Below are positions 54,701 through 61,173 of a DNA stretch of 64,000 bases, piece after piece. The notes under the pieces are model-generated. The model was not told the DNA's origin and searched no databases. It saw only the letters and a program-made list of their open reading frames with translations. Positions within the stretch are counted from its first letter, which is position 1, and every line of letters begins with the position of its first letter. Where the stretch lies: positions 37,105,432 through 37,169,431 of the forward strand of contig NC_088645.1 of NCBI RefSeq assembly GCF_964019385.1, given 5' to 3'. The position numbers and the translations under genes were made by a program. This stretch comes from Sycon ciliatum (Eukaryota; Porifera; Calcarea; Leucosolenida; Sycettidae).

Positions 54701-55320
54701 CGTCGGCCGCACGACAACATGCCAGTCAGTCTGATGAGTCGCCGCAATCGAGAAGCTCACCGCTCACGGTGCCGCCTGAGAGTTCGGACACCCCCGACAC
54801 GGCCTCTGCGCTGTCGTCGAGCGGCGACTACGACCACACGCATGGCAACGACACTGTCACCAATGGCAACGACACCGTCACCAATGGCAACAGCAATCTG
54901 AACGTGGAGCTGCATGAGGATAACCCTCGTCCGGCTAGCACCACTCCACCGTCGAGTAACAACAGCAGCGGGAGTAGCTCGTCGCCACACGAGCAGGGCG
55001 AGATGAGCTCGGTGGACTTCTGCGAGAGCATTCCACCACCTCGCCAGGACACCGACCATCTAGTGTACAGCCGCAGCATCGGTGGCAGCAGCACCCTCCA
55101 CCAATCACCAGCCAGTGCCACGTCTTCGCACGGCCGCAGTATCGGCACCAGTAACCGTCTTGCCATGGCTACCGCTCCCGTGGTTGCTGGAGTCGGCGAT
55201 GGCGGCAATGGGGGTGGTGTTGCCCTTGTCCTTGGCTCTCGGCTCCGGGAGCCTTCCCAAACGTCGTCGTCAAGCGGCGCTGTAATCTTCAGCAACTACA
55301 CGGCCGAAACGCGCGTATGA
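25980..55320 (+). CDS. Predicted giant tetraspan membrane protein with PDZ-ligand C-terminus (family not recognised)
   Basis: Seven exons join in phase into 1787 residues: 25980-26616, 34868-36708, 40433-40534, 43067-43157, 51069-51257, 51776-51888 and 52930-55320. Four hydrophobic segments are visible: TM1 about 751-773 ([16 protein letters not shown]), TM2 about 825-843, TM3 about 858-880, TM4 about 964-989. This gives long cytosolic N- and C-terminal tails (about 750 and 796 residues), both Ser/Thr/Gly/Ala-rich and probably disordered. Predicted loop 1 has N-L-T at N799; loop 2 has five Cys (896, 904, 906, 913, 949) and N-V-S at N929, both consistent with an outside location. The last residues are AETRV, a class I PDZ-ligand pattern. 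There is no CCG motif of tetraspanins, no claudin W-GLW-C-C and no connexin Cys pattern, so I do not assign a family. Start: the ATG at 25980 is in gATGG context. Exon 1 and exon 2 are linked only by phase and composition, so the N-terminus is the least certain part. Confidence 0.75.
26655..26830. repeat. R1-like fragment followed by a LINE-type 3' tail
   Basis: ggtggcgttcttgcggatgc belongs to dispersed family R1. It is followed by gatttcccaaaggctttggg, similar to the tail motif at 31360, 50930 and 61512. Confidence 0.55.
27001..27141. mobile_element. 141-bp mariner-type MITE
   Basis: Perfect 30-bp inverted ends starting cagtcctgctcaatgaaatc, flanked by TA on both sides. A relative lies at 36760-36881. 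Confidence 0.9.
27475..28108. mobile_element. 634-bp hAT-type nonautonomous element
   Basis: Inverted ends TAGGGATGTCAGCGAACGCA and TAGGGATATCAGCGAACGCA, flanked by the direct repeat ACTGAGG (27468-27474 and 28109-28115). TAGGG(A)TG ends and 7-8-bp duplications fit hAT elements. No transposase is visible. Confidence 0.85.
28296..28415. repeat. Inverted repeat
   Basis: cacctggtcacagtgcctgc is mirrored by gcaggcacggtgaccaggtg at 28393-28412. Confidence 0.75.
28416..29519. other. No supported gene
   Basis: Includes two diverged direct copies of a ~60-bp segment (around 28490 and 28685, both with tcggacc and gactc(g/a)gc) and an (ATT)n run at 29272-29291. Confidence 0.5.
29520..29738 (+). mobile_element. 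219-bp MITE, copy 2
   Basis: Ends tactgtaagacatgt and acatgtcttacagta are perfect inverted repeats. Same length as the copy at 13201-13419. Confidence 0.88.
30530..31338. mobile_element. 0.8-kb TIR element with small open frame
   Basis: About 40-bp inverted ends share aagcaaaacttcgttgcgtt. They resemble the ends of 37110-37952. A plus-strand frame (30876-31181) ends [20 protein letters not shown], an acidic serine tail. Function unknown. Confidence 0.7.
31340..33400 (-). mobile_element. Decayed LINE with reverse-transcriptase motifs, interrupted
   Basis: Minus-strand RT landmarks in order: [18 protein letters not shown] (33270-33340), then [14 protein letters not shown] with the catalytic YADD box (about 32230-32250), [31 protein letters not shown], and the C-terminal [14 protein letters not shown]. 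An in-frame stop, at least one frameshift near 32080 and a break near 31610 mean it is inactive. A ~1-kb TIR element (32291-33279) splits it between the LGPVLF and YADD boxes. The 3' end carries the LINE tail motif and a (TTA)n run. Confidence 0.85.
32291..33279. mobile_element. 0.99-kb TIR element inserted in the LINE
   Basis: Inverted ends taccgtatattctctattat and taccgtattattctctttta, each followed by tandem gtctc-aata-agcac words (32300-32350 and 33060-33240). Its TACCGTAT start resembles the outer MITE at 13132. No transposase seen. Confidence 0.75.
33643..33873 (-). mobile_element. LINE fragment, ORF2 C-terminus
   Basis: The minus strand reads [11 protein letters not shown] and [16 protein letters not shown], the WN-LP...FK..V..HL pattern at the end of many LINE ORF2 proteins. 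It lies outside the hAT-like composite and is separate from the YADD-containing LINE. Confidence 0.65.
33900..34867. other. End of tetraspan intron 1, nothing recognised
   Basis: No repeat family or gene seen. The pyrimidine-rich acceptor for exon 2 is at 34855-34867. Confidence 0.5.
34868..36708 (+). CDS. Tetraspan gene exon 2 (cytosolic tail, TM1, loop 1)
   Basis: Acceptor ccctttcag|TA and donor ATG|gtaagc. Encodes a low-complexity tail with a Gln run, a basic patch ([16 protein letters not shown]) and a charged juxtamembrane stretch. TM1 and loop 1 with NLTC follow. An ATG at 34807 keeps the frame open upstream, but the pyrimidine-rich acceptor and phase match to exon 1 favour an intron there. 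Confidence 0.82.
36760..36881. mobile_element. 122-bp mariner-type MITE
   Basis: Ends cagtgctgctcaatgaaat and the mirrored atttcattgagcagcaccactg, with TA on both sides. It is a relative of 27001-27141 and lies 51 bp after the exon 2 donor. Confidence 0.85.
37110..37952. mobile_element. 0.84-kb TIR element with small open frame
   Basis: Perfect inverted ends of about 36 bp (tactacctccgacaagcgaa onward). A plus-strand frame (37532-37894) contains [20 protein letters not shown], an acidic serine-rich stretch like that in 30530-31338. No transposase motif recognised. Confidence 0.8.
38467..39474. mobile_element. piggyBac-type TTAA element 1
   Basis: Ends CCCTTTGCCGGTCTA and CCCTTTACCGGTCTA (minus), flanked by TTAA at 38463-38466 and 39475-39478. 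1008 bp, no transposase. Confidence 0.85.
39743..39772. repeat. Perfect 30-bp hairpin
   Basis: aaaaactggatcc, a 4-base spacer, then ggatccagttttt. Confidence 0.85.
40433..40534 (+). CDS. Tetraspan gene exon 3 (TM2)
   Basis: 34 codons, acceptor cacttgcag|ATG, donor GTG|gtaagt, phase 0/0. Encodes [16 protein letters not shown] followed by a positive RRFRRY cluster, which by the positive-inside rule puts the C-terminal side of TM2 in the cytosol. Confidence 0.82.
40576..41734. mobile_element. Mariner-type MITE split by a TTAA element
   Basis: Ends cagtaaaacctggtgtaagc and cagtaaaacctggtttaagc (minus), flanked by TA. Only about 190 bp belongs to it; the rest is the TTAA element at 40707-41679. 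Confidence 0.85.
40707..41679. mobile_element. piggyBac-type TTAA element 2, nested
   Basis: Ends CCCTTTATGTACCAGCC and CCCTTTGTGTACCAGCC (minus), TTAA at 40703-40706 and 41680-41683. 973 bp, no transposase. Confidence 0.87.
42000..42188 (+). repeat. Repeat R3 with (GT)n tail, copy 1
   Basis: ttcaatagccaa, tttccaagattcc, tcccggggagacccac and gaccagttttggc precede a pure GT run (42124-42187). The same block precedes a GT run at 42465. Confidence 0.8.
42465..42722 (+). repeat. Repeat R3 with (GT)n tail, copy 2
   Basis: Direct copy of 42000-42188, about 110 bp of shared unique sequence, then a 150-bp GT-rich tail that decays into tctg/tata variants. Confidence 0.8.
43067..43157 (+). CDS. Tetraspan gene exon 4 (TM3)
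   Basis: 30 codons plus one base, acceptor gtctgcag|TTA, donor G|gtcagt. Encodes [19 protein letters not shown], a clear membrane span, then the start of loop 2. Confidence 0.82.
43583..45440. mobile_element. 1.86-kb long-inverted-repeat element
   Basis: Arms 43583-44076 and 44945-45440 (about 495 bp) are nearly identical inverted copies (ggccaagcttggcc in both). The unique centre is GC-rich and coding-like. Lies in tetraspan intron 4. Each arm carries the last ~30 codons of the element's open frame. Confidence 0.9.
43983..44880 (-). CDS. Element-encoded AT-hook protein with GIY-YIG-like tail (partial frame)
   Basis: An open minus-strand frame runs through an AT-hook (KRGRPRK, near 44860-44880), a Pro/Ala/Thr-rich region and [11 protein letters not shown]. 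It continues with an acidic [14 protein letters not shown] stretch and a C-terminal block [13 protein letters not shown]...[10 protein letters not shown]...[19 protein letters not shown]. That block resembles the C-terminal half of GIY-YIG endonuclease domains attached to Penelope-like and some other retroelements, without the GIY/YIG residues. No ATG near the AT-hook was seen, so the true start or an upstream exon is unknown. The homology is inferred by motif only. Confidence 0.5.
45476..45661. mobile_element. 186-bp mariner-type MITE
   Basis: Ends cagtggtccctctataatcc and cagtcgtccctctctaatcc (minus), flanked by TA at both ends. Confidence 0.9.
45662..47334. other. No supported gene; possible TACCGTAT-family end
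   Basis: 47240-47279 reads, on the minus strand, TACCGTATTCCCCAGTTATA, like the ends at 13132 and 13795; its partner was not found. Frames at 46449-46922 and 46919-47236 lack recognisable domains. Confidence 0.5.
47335..47942. mobile_element. piggyBac-type TTAA element 3
   Basis: Ends CACTTTGTGACCCCA and CCCTTTGTGACCCCA (minus), TTAA at 47331-47334 and 47943-47946. 608 bp. Confidence 0.85.
48329..49150 (-). CDS. Element-encoded AT-hook protein, left arm copy
   Basis: 273 codons from ATG at 49150 to the stop at 48329. Three AT-hook cores ([22 protein letters not shown]), then [20 protein letters not shown] and a C-terminal block [20 protein letters not shown]...[18 protein letters not shown]. 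It reads from the right arm through the spacer into the left arm, so its first ~22 codons overlap the opposite-strand copy. The C-terminal block resembles the end of GIY-YIG domains but lacks the catalytic N-terminal half. Role unknown. Confidence 0.6.
   Translation of the reverse strand: MRTSTLDADKGVPVSDCTAHFGGTLQHLGARIRQHVPLGLVPVDARGTRPRRGRPPKCAVQSDTGTPLSASSVDVRMRASASTGGELGPSQTSVRKRGRPSRKPPNVTLELIDTGRVTRSKVKRRSTGDLNTSIMEVTTTIYKRKRGRPRSDTKTVMKSTKTDMKSTDAGGVDRSNQPNKPNGREQRQASKVTELSDRTSSIKRHLSGSASCRKLYSDDIFSILTRGRSKLHLAVLEALYIRKLDPELCVQKENVLSLQLFGVTPRESVTSVP
49098..49742 (+). CDS. Element-encoded AT-hook protein, right arm copy
   Basis: Near-identical mirror of the left copy from the second AT-hook on. 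Differences include Pro/Ser after RKP, Tyr/Asn before KRKRGRPRS, Val/Ala, Ala/Val and Thr/Ala near the C-terminus. The first ATG in frame gives [12 protein letters not shown] (49153); upstream the frame is open without ATG. Both copies are intact, implying a recent duplication, gene conversion or selection. Confidence 0.6.
   Translation: MQSDTGTPLSASSVDVRMRASASTGGELGPSQTSVRKRGRPSRKPSNVTLELIDTGRVTRSKVKRRSTGDLNTSIMEVTTTINKRKRGRPRSDTKTAMKSTKTDMKSTDVGGVDRSNQPNKPNGREQRQASKVTELSDRTSSIKRHLSGSASCRKLYSDDIFSILTRGRSKLHLAVLEALYIRKLDPELCVQKENVLSLQLFGVAPRESVTSVP
49796..50397. mobile_element. piggyBac-type TTAA element 4 in the right arm
   Basis: Perfect 13-bp ends CCCTTTAAGAGCC, TTAA at 49792-49795 and 50398-50401. 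The left arm keeps a single TTAA (48276-48279) at the matching place, so this insertion post-dates the palindrome. Confidence 0.93.
50925..51040 (+). repeat. Two LINE-type 3' tail motifs in tandem
   Basis: gggcattcccaacagaccct...cttacagggtgccc and gaattcccaacaggcggtga...tttacaggaaacc lie side by side just before exon 5. Related tails are at 26790, 31365 and 61512. Confidence 0.65.
51069..51257 (+). CDS. Tetraspan gene exon 5 (Cys-rich loop 2)
   Basis: 62 full codons, acceptor gtgtgcag|GT, donor G|gtaggt. Encodes the whole Cys-rich extracellular loop ([15 protein letters not shown] ... LLCVG ... MQCYEQQ) with one NVS sequon. Exon 5 lies 7.9 kb from exon 4, across two long palindromic elements. 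Confidence 0.8.
51470..51640 (+). repeat. Dispersed repeat family R1, copy 2
   Basis: Contains tttgaccactttgtggcggg, ctcccaccgctttaggagct, ggtggcgttcctacgga and ctgcagctgagtctca. Lies in tetraspan intron 5. Confidence 0.78.
51684..51762. repeat. (GT)n microsatellite at a splice acceptor
   Basis: Pure GT with one GGGTGC interruption, ending 13 bp before exon 6. Confidence 0.93.
51776..51888 (+). CDS. Tetraspan gene exon 6 (TM4)
   Basis: Acceptor cgacatgcag|AG, donor GAG|gtaagt. Encodes [22 protein letters not shown], the fourth span. A (GT)n tract fills 51684-51762 just before the acceptor, so the usual pyrimidine tract is largely replaced by GT repeats. Confidence 0.82.
52355..52738. repeat. 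191-bp tandem duplication containing a MITE
   Basis: Units start actcgttcacatgtgatttg at 52355 and 52546. Each includes a 126-bp element with perfect ends gtggataaagttgtcac (52422-52547 and 52613-52738). Confidence 0.88.
52930..55320 (+). CDS. Tetraspan gene exon 7 (C-terminal tail, stop)
   Basis: 797 codons including TGA, acceptor cttgcacag|CAC. Starts [19 protein letters not shown] with a basic region, then Ser/Thr/Asp/Gly-rich sequence with repeats such as [17 protein letters not shown]. It ends SNYTAETRV, a class I PDZ-ligand pattern (Thr at -2, Val at 0). No internal frameshift or stop. Confidence 0.87.
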   Translation, partial: HWCLSSQRRLTFDDNWEHETEEGRHLPIEKLCERRQSRISAGKTRAKFIARTLEKIETTTAAVTATGAATDGGRHNGSSTLVNTIVNVAIFRGEDSDEDHVPPSQTDSMANLYGVQASCARSRIFGMGMSLTALAAAVKKEDLSASSATGDGERREDAGSEVQESLADESDPAGLRIPASTANRASTESTAVVTHSEAVGPVSTSHDLGPQSSTSSRARTAGYCDDKRVTDSLEEAGRTGEDGTANTSAHCNRNSLNTHASRSTCGDSAADDSGDAEKDESHSNSDSTLQQNNSGNPASVVKTPPASPTQSDTLHASAQHGSGSSPVARPAASRQVGNHGDGRVLGDMACARTVADDCHDNQQTITGIDGIFSSALTQHTADKHEQAHRQGEVVARSLPYRKWPARRYIPGSSEDLLPECATSSDAGAAATTNAVYVLPATCHSVAATSAAAAYADGELLAGNPMLGPAAAAVGLHHSMRRQGSLPRRRSGEQHLQRRGSSRSAVVAAAGGRVSLHALMPPPPLSASSAAYGRGFPSDGRRASDSGLSLATTADADAERSLLSQSYGTTDLFGSDMTITQENVNTLSCSATSAARQHASQSDESPQSRSSPLTVPPESSDTPDTASALSSSGDYDHTHGNDTVTNGNDTVTNGNSNLNVELHEDNPRPASTTPPSSNNSSGSSSSPHEQGEMSSVDFCESIPPPRQDTDHLVYSRSIGGSSTLHQSPASATSSHGRSIGTSNRLAMATAPVVAGVGDGGNGGGVALVLGSRLREPSQTSSSSGAVIFSNYTAETRV

Positions 55321-58312
55321 GTCGTCCACCGACATAACGATAGCAATCACGTTGGAGTGTGTATTTCTGTAAATGGACGTAATCGGAACCATCAAGCTTT
55401 CACATGCACGCGCACTCTCTAACTTCAGTGCTGTGAGGTTACGTGAGGTTATGCGGTTATGCACTGTAGCTGATCAATGCAGTCACCACGAAACTGTGTA
55501 CTGCTGGTTGAGCGGATGAACTCCTGGTTAGTAGCTTTCAAGTGCAGTGCCTTCTCCAACATTCCCCCAATGCCAATGGTGTGTCTAGGGGAGGTGTAGG
55601 GCAGGAATTTCCGGAGCAGAACGGTCATGAAGCGCGGTGGTGCATTTCTTCGGTACCTTGCCGGCACCTAGGGCTTGACAAGTTGAAGAAAATCTTCTCC
55701 TTGCCACCGCAGGGGAAGTTCTGTTTTTAGGGGCAGGAATTTCAAGATATGCTAGCACCCCATGCGTGTGCGCGTGTGTGTGCCTTTGCGTGTGTGTTTC
55801 GACCGTTTTTGTTGCGCATTCTCCGGTTCCGGCAACACGCTGCATTTGGTGTCACGCTGCCTGGCTGGCTGGCTGATGTAACTCTTGCATTGTTCTCTGG
55901 CTTTTGCTATTTTCTTTGTCGGATAATTCTTTGTGGGCTAACTGCACCACAGCTTCTATGTAAGCCGCTGCTAGGTGCTGTTCACAGCTCTGAGCTAGAA
56001 TGGAATGACTCCACTCTCCACTTTGCACTGGGGAGACTTTTCTCCTATGCAGTGAACATAAGTGTTTGCTGTTGGTACCCTGAGCTGAGCTGTACTGCTG
56101 TCGGTAAGGTTCCATGGTATTCTCAGTTTTTTTTTATCTCCTTCGTAGTTCCCCAAATTTGTGAGCGTTCGGCATCCTGTTTCTCTTGCGCTATGTTTAC
56201 TCATTTTTACTTGTAGTGAGCATTTTTTGGTTGCATTTTCGTAATTTCGACTGGATGGGGACTTGTAATTGCTGTGCCTTCATGGATTAGCTACTTTTGG
56301 CGTTAATTTTCGTTTTAACCTTCTTGTAGATCATCAGGTTTCTGAACTAGTACTTCAAGTAATTTTTGTTCCTTTTGCCTTCTTTTGTAGCAATAATGGT
56401 GCGTACTGCTAACTACCAAACACTTACTTCCTTTTTTCTAGGTTTGTGAGCTTTGTCCATCAACTGAATCACTTCCTGGTTACATAGTGTGAGCAGTGCA
56501 AACAAGGGAAATGGTCCACCAGTGACACCACCCTCCCTGACTTCGTCAGCTGGAGACGATGCGACGTCGTCAGCGTAATGATAGTGACTGCGTTGTTCTT
56601 GCACCACCTAGCTGTCACATGTTGCATTCTACACATCACTGCACGTGTCGTACTCACACCTTCATGATGTGCTACATTCACACTGCTGTATGTTATAGTC
56701 TCTTGTCATTCCAGTAATCATTACATTCTGGCCAGCTCACTACAGTCAGTTGGATAGCGATGACGTCAAGCGTCTCCCTCCACCCCCAGCCCCTGTTCAC
56801 TAATAATACAGTTGGTACGACGGTTGACACACAGGACTGTATTGAGGTACATGTACTGTCAAACTACTTCCCAGATCCAGGCAGGTTGCGACCGAGCACT
56901 GTCCATAACTGTGAATTGCCCGTAACTCCGAACTTGCATACTTACTGCATGCAAGTAAACATATTTTATGCCAATCAATAGTTTGGGGCTGTTTTGGGTT
57001 GAAAAGCCAATTTTTTGTGACTCAAGATGGGTCAGAAATGTGCCCGGTACCTACGATAGTAGACGGATGTGCCCAGATTAGGAGCATCCGGATCTGGGGA
57101 TCGAGTGTTGCTGTACACTCCCTGCTCTCTCTTATCCGGACCTCGACATTACGGTCACCTCAGCCTATACCGGGGCACTGTGTGGGTGAGGTTTAGTTCA
57201 GCTGTCTTGTCGGTAGTACAAATTACGTCATTGCGCAATGGGGTAATTTGTACTATCAACACCCCAGTGTCAGTGACTCCACACAGCCACCTGTGCCTGG
57301 TCGTCTGGGGTGTTCAACAGTGCATTCCTGATCCCAGCGTACTCACATAACACCCCACACAGCCACCTGTGCCTGGTCATGTGGGGTGTTCAACAGTGCA
57401 TTGCTGATCCCAGCGCATTCCCCTGCATTACTCTTGCACTCCATATTTGGCAATTATGCGAACGGTGTCATGCGGCGAGTCCGCGGATTTTTAACGGGCG
57501 CTAAGTATCCAACGCGTACCAGCGAATGTCTAATGGGCACTATGCACGCAGCGAGAGTGGCTAGTGCAAGACTTAGTGCATGGCTGTACCACAACCTCGC
57601 CAAAGCATCTCAATATAATTGATGGTGCAATCGCGTATTATACCTCTATAGTATTCAAGTCCAAGGAGCATGCTGCAATTGAGTTTAAAAACAATAGCGA
57701 GTTCTGAAGATATAATCTGAACGTTAAGATTTATAAAAAGATAGAAATTTATAGCTGATGGTGACGAAAACCCGCCAATATTTGCACACAACTCTCAACG
57801 TGGATAAAACAAGGTTTCATATGAGGAAGGTGTCCGAATATGGCAGAGTTCCTATAATGTAACGGACTCCTGTCACTGGTTTTGTGATGCAACAGTTCAA
57901 AAACCGCTGCATGATCATACCAGACACTCGTAGGCTCGGCGTAGACCGGCATGTTGTTTCCAGATTCTACAACGGGGAAAATATTTTTTGCTTTACACGC
58001 CTAGTTGTGCATCTGGCATGGCAGTATTTAAAATCACTCTTGGGATGTGTTGTTCCACATCCGTGGCCGTCGACGCACATCATGCCTGCTTTCCCGGCTC
58101 GTCAACTTGGTTAAGGAAGCCCTGCGCTGCACGTGGTTCCAGTGCAAGCATGTCCAGTCGGTCATAAACCGACGCACTGCACCATGTAATGTTACGCTCA
58201 TCAACCTTAGCTTGGTGCTGCCGTCTCGTCAGGCTTACCCACTAGTACTAGAAGCTGTTGCTTGCAATGCAGATATACAACTACGATCACCAATTCTGGA
58301 CCAGCTCGTTCA
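55321..58312. other. Space between convergent genes
   Basis: Presumably 3' UTRs of the tetraspan gene and of the LRR gene. A 76-bp direct duplication is at about 57279-57425 (cacacagccacctgtgcctg). The 155-codon frame at 55749-56216 is Leu/Phe/Cys-rich but has no homolog I recognise. No clear AATAAA signal was found for either gene. Confidence 0.5.
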
Positions 58313-58435
58313 CTACCTCTCATCGCTGTCCGGCGCAAACTGGTACAGGCCCGTGTCCAAGTTTTTGGCCACGATTATGCCGTCGCCGCGATTGGGTACT
58401 CGGTGTACAACGTGCACTCGCTTGTGGCCCATGTC
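58313..58435 (-). CDS. LRR gene last coding exon
   Basis: Acceptor cacctgcag|GAC, 40 codons and TAG. Encodes a positively charged tail that is not an LRR, ending DSDER. The preceding intron is partly (GT)n on the coding strand. Confidence 0.78.
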   Translation of the reverse strand, partial: DMGHKRVHVVHRVPNRGDGIIVAKNLDTGLYQFAPDSDER

Positions 58436-59701
58436 CTGCAGGTGATCGGTGACAGGGATGAAAGAGAAACGCACACATGTACAAACACACATCCACTTAT
58501 GAACACATAAGAACATACAAGAACACATATGAACACACAAGAACACACATACATACACACGCGGAAATAAACAGAAACATACAAACACACGGACACACAC
58601 ACACGGACACACACACACGGACACACACACACACACATCCATGGTGCATTCAGGCACAGTGCAGATATCATTGAAGGAGAGCATAACTTTCTGCTTTGTA
58701 ACTAGGTGTCGCCATACCTCAATGTACTTTGCAGCAGCGTCGGACACATAGGCATTGCCCGAAATGTAGACAGAAGCAAGGTGCTCGCATTTCTCCGCCA
58801 GGGCACGCATGCTGTAGTCGGTGAGCTTGTGGCAGCCGGATGCGACCAGGTGGCGCAGGGACTTGCACCCATGCACGATGTTCAGCAGCCCTGAATCTGT
58901 TACCTGCATGCACAGTGGTGGAGTGAAGAGGGGGGGGGGGGGGAGAAGAAAAGAGATATAATTATACCGGTAGATAGATGGATGGATAGATGGATAAATA
59001 GAGAAACAATAAAACAGAGAGGTTCCAGGCGTCCAAGACAGTGCTCAATACCGAGAGGCAGAGCTACTGTAGCGGACATGGAAATCCAGTCGATTGACCG
59101 GGGCTGTCGCCCCCAGCGCGTACAGAACGCTGCGTGCAGTGCACATGTTGATCCGATGCGACCAGCGCGCTACGCATACAGCGCATAAATGCATGTGTGC
59201 ACCGCTTATCCACGGCTGCTTGGCCAGTGCCGAGGGCCGTGCGACCGGATTTCCATATCCACGACAGCAGTTCAAACAATAAGAAGACGGAAAAAGTGTT
59301 TAACTCTGAGTTTCACGCACTAGTCGATCATCAGAAAACTGTACCTGCTCTACTTACTGTTATCTGATGATCGCTTAGTGCGTGAAACTCAGAGTTAAAA
59401 CACTTTTTCCGTCCTCTTAGTGTTTAAATAGAGAGGCAGAAAGCTAGCAGTCACACTTACGTCATTACAACGCTTTACCCCGAGGCTGGTGAGATGAGGG
59501 CAGTTCTGGCCAATGTGCACTAGTGTGCTGTCGCATAGTACTTCACACGTCGAGAAGTTCAAACTTTGAGCGTTGACACACGACGAGGCTATCTCTTCCA
59601 GGACACTTCCAGCCAGCTGTACGAAAATATGCCCATGTGCGCACACGGGCGCAAGAGGGTGCACACACACGCACACACATTCACGCACAAACACACACAC
59701 C

Positions 59702-59743
<42 letters not shown>

Positions 59744-59811
59744 TACACCGACACACACACACACTGACACACACACACACATACACACACACGCACACAC
59801 ATACACACACA

Positions 59812-59856
<45 letters not shown>

Positions 59857-61139
59857 GCACAAGCGCACACATAACGCGTATTCGGAAAAAAGACCAAACA
59901 AGTCGCAAGAATTACAAATAGTTCGCCCAAATCCACGGGCTAATGCTGATAATGCAGACAAGAGGCAAACATACTCGTGGCCCCAGAGAGGCAGAGTCTC
60001 AGAGAGGTATTTCATAGGACATGGTTAACGAACTCCTGTTCTTGTAGCAGATGTGCACTCTTGACTGAGTGGCACCGATGCAGTCCGAAGAGCACTATAA
60101 TTATACCGTAATGTCGCGTATTAAAGCCGGGCTTAGTCCTGTAGAAGCAGATGTACGGGCTAGGCTTGTATTCCCACCAGGCTGCTATTCAAACCAGGTA
60201 GTTCTATGTGTCTCAACACTAAACCAGGTATTTCTATGTGTCCCAACACTAAACCAGGTATTCCTATGTGTCTCAACACTAAACCAGGCTTATGCGCCGA
60301 TAGTGTATCTTGAAAATCAGGCTCATATTCAAAACAGGCTTCTTTTGGAGACAGTAATACAAGACAGCACTATGTAAGTGGTGCTCTTCAGGCACAATCC
60401 TCCTCAGCCTACTCAAGCTCAACTGATGAGGGAAGAATTTACCGGAAACGCTGTGTAGCGAGCAGGGAGTGGTGCATTCTTGCTGGTTTCCGAGTGAAAG
60501 GTTCAATGGACTTCTCGTGTGCTCTGGATGGCAATCGTGAGTCAGTCAAGTGAGAATTCAAGTTGGCAGGAAGAGCGCGAGCTCCCACGTAGGGAGCGAC
60601 ACACGATTGCCCTGAATACAGCAAGGCAGAGAAAATAAATCACGGTTGTAGTACCTTGGCACAGCCGTCAAAGTCGAGATGCGTGAACTGACTAGCTCTG
60701 TCCGCATTGCAGAATAGAGGGAATAACCCGGCGCAGGTCATTTGCGAATGTATTGCCATATTCAGCGAAACCAGTGCCTGCAGACACAGTAGCAAAGCAG
60801 AACAAAGACAGAGAGACTTTAGTCGTTATGCACGTTGCTATGCACATTGCTATGCACATTGCTACGCGCGTTGCTATGCACTACGCTATGCACTACGCTA
60901 TGCACTACGCTATGCACTACGCTACTGGCCTACGGTACAGGCCAGTGAGGTACACGACATTGTTTATGCCACATGTGCCTGGTACTACTCACACGATAAC
61001 ACAAGGCACACACACACGCACACACGCACACGCACACAAACACACACAAAAGCTCGCACACGCACACGGACTTGCACACACACACATGCACGTAAACACA
61101 CACACACATACATACACACATGCACGCGCGCGCACGGAC

Positions 61140-61173
<34 letters not shown>

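Noticed and set aside
55749..56216. 155-codon Leu/Phe/Cys-rich frame after the tetraspan gene
   Set aside because: No domain, no splice partner, and it lies in the expected 3' UTR; composition looks like chance.
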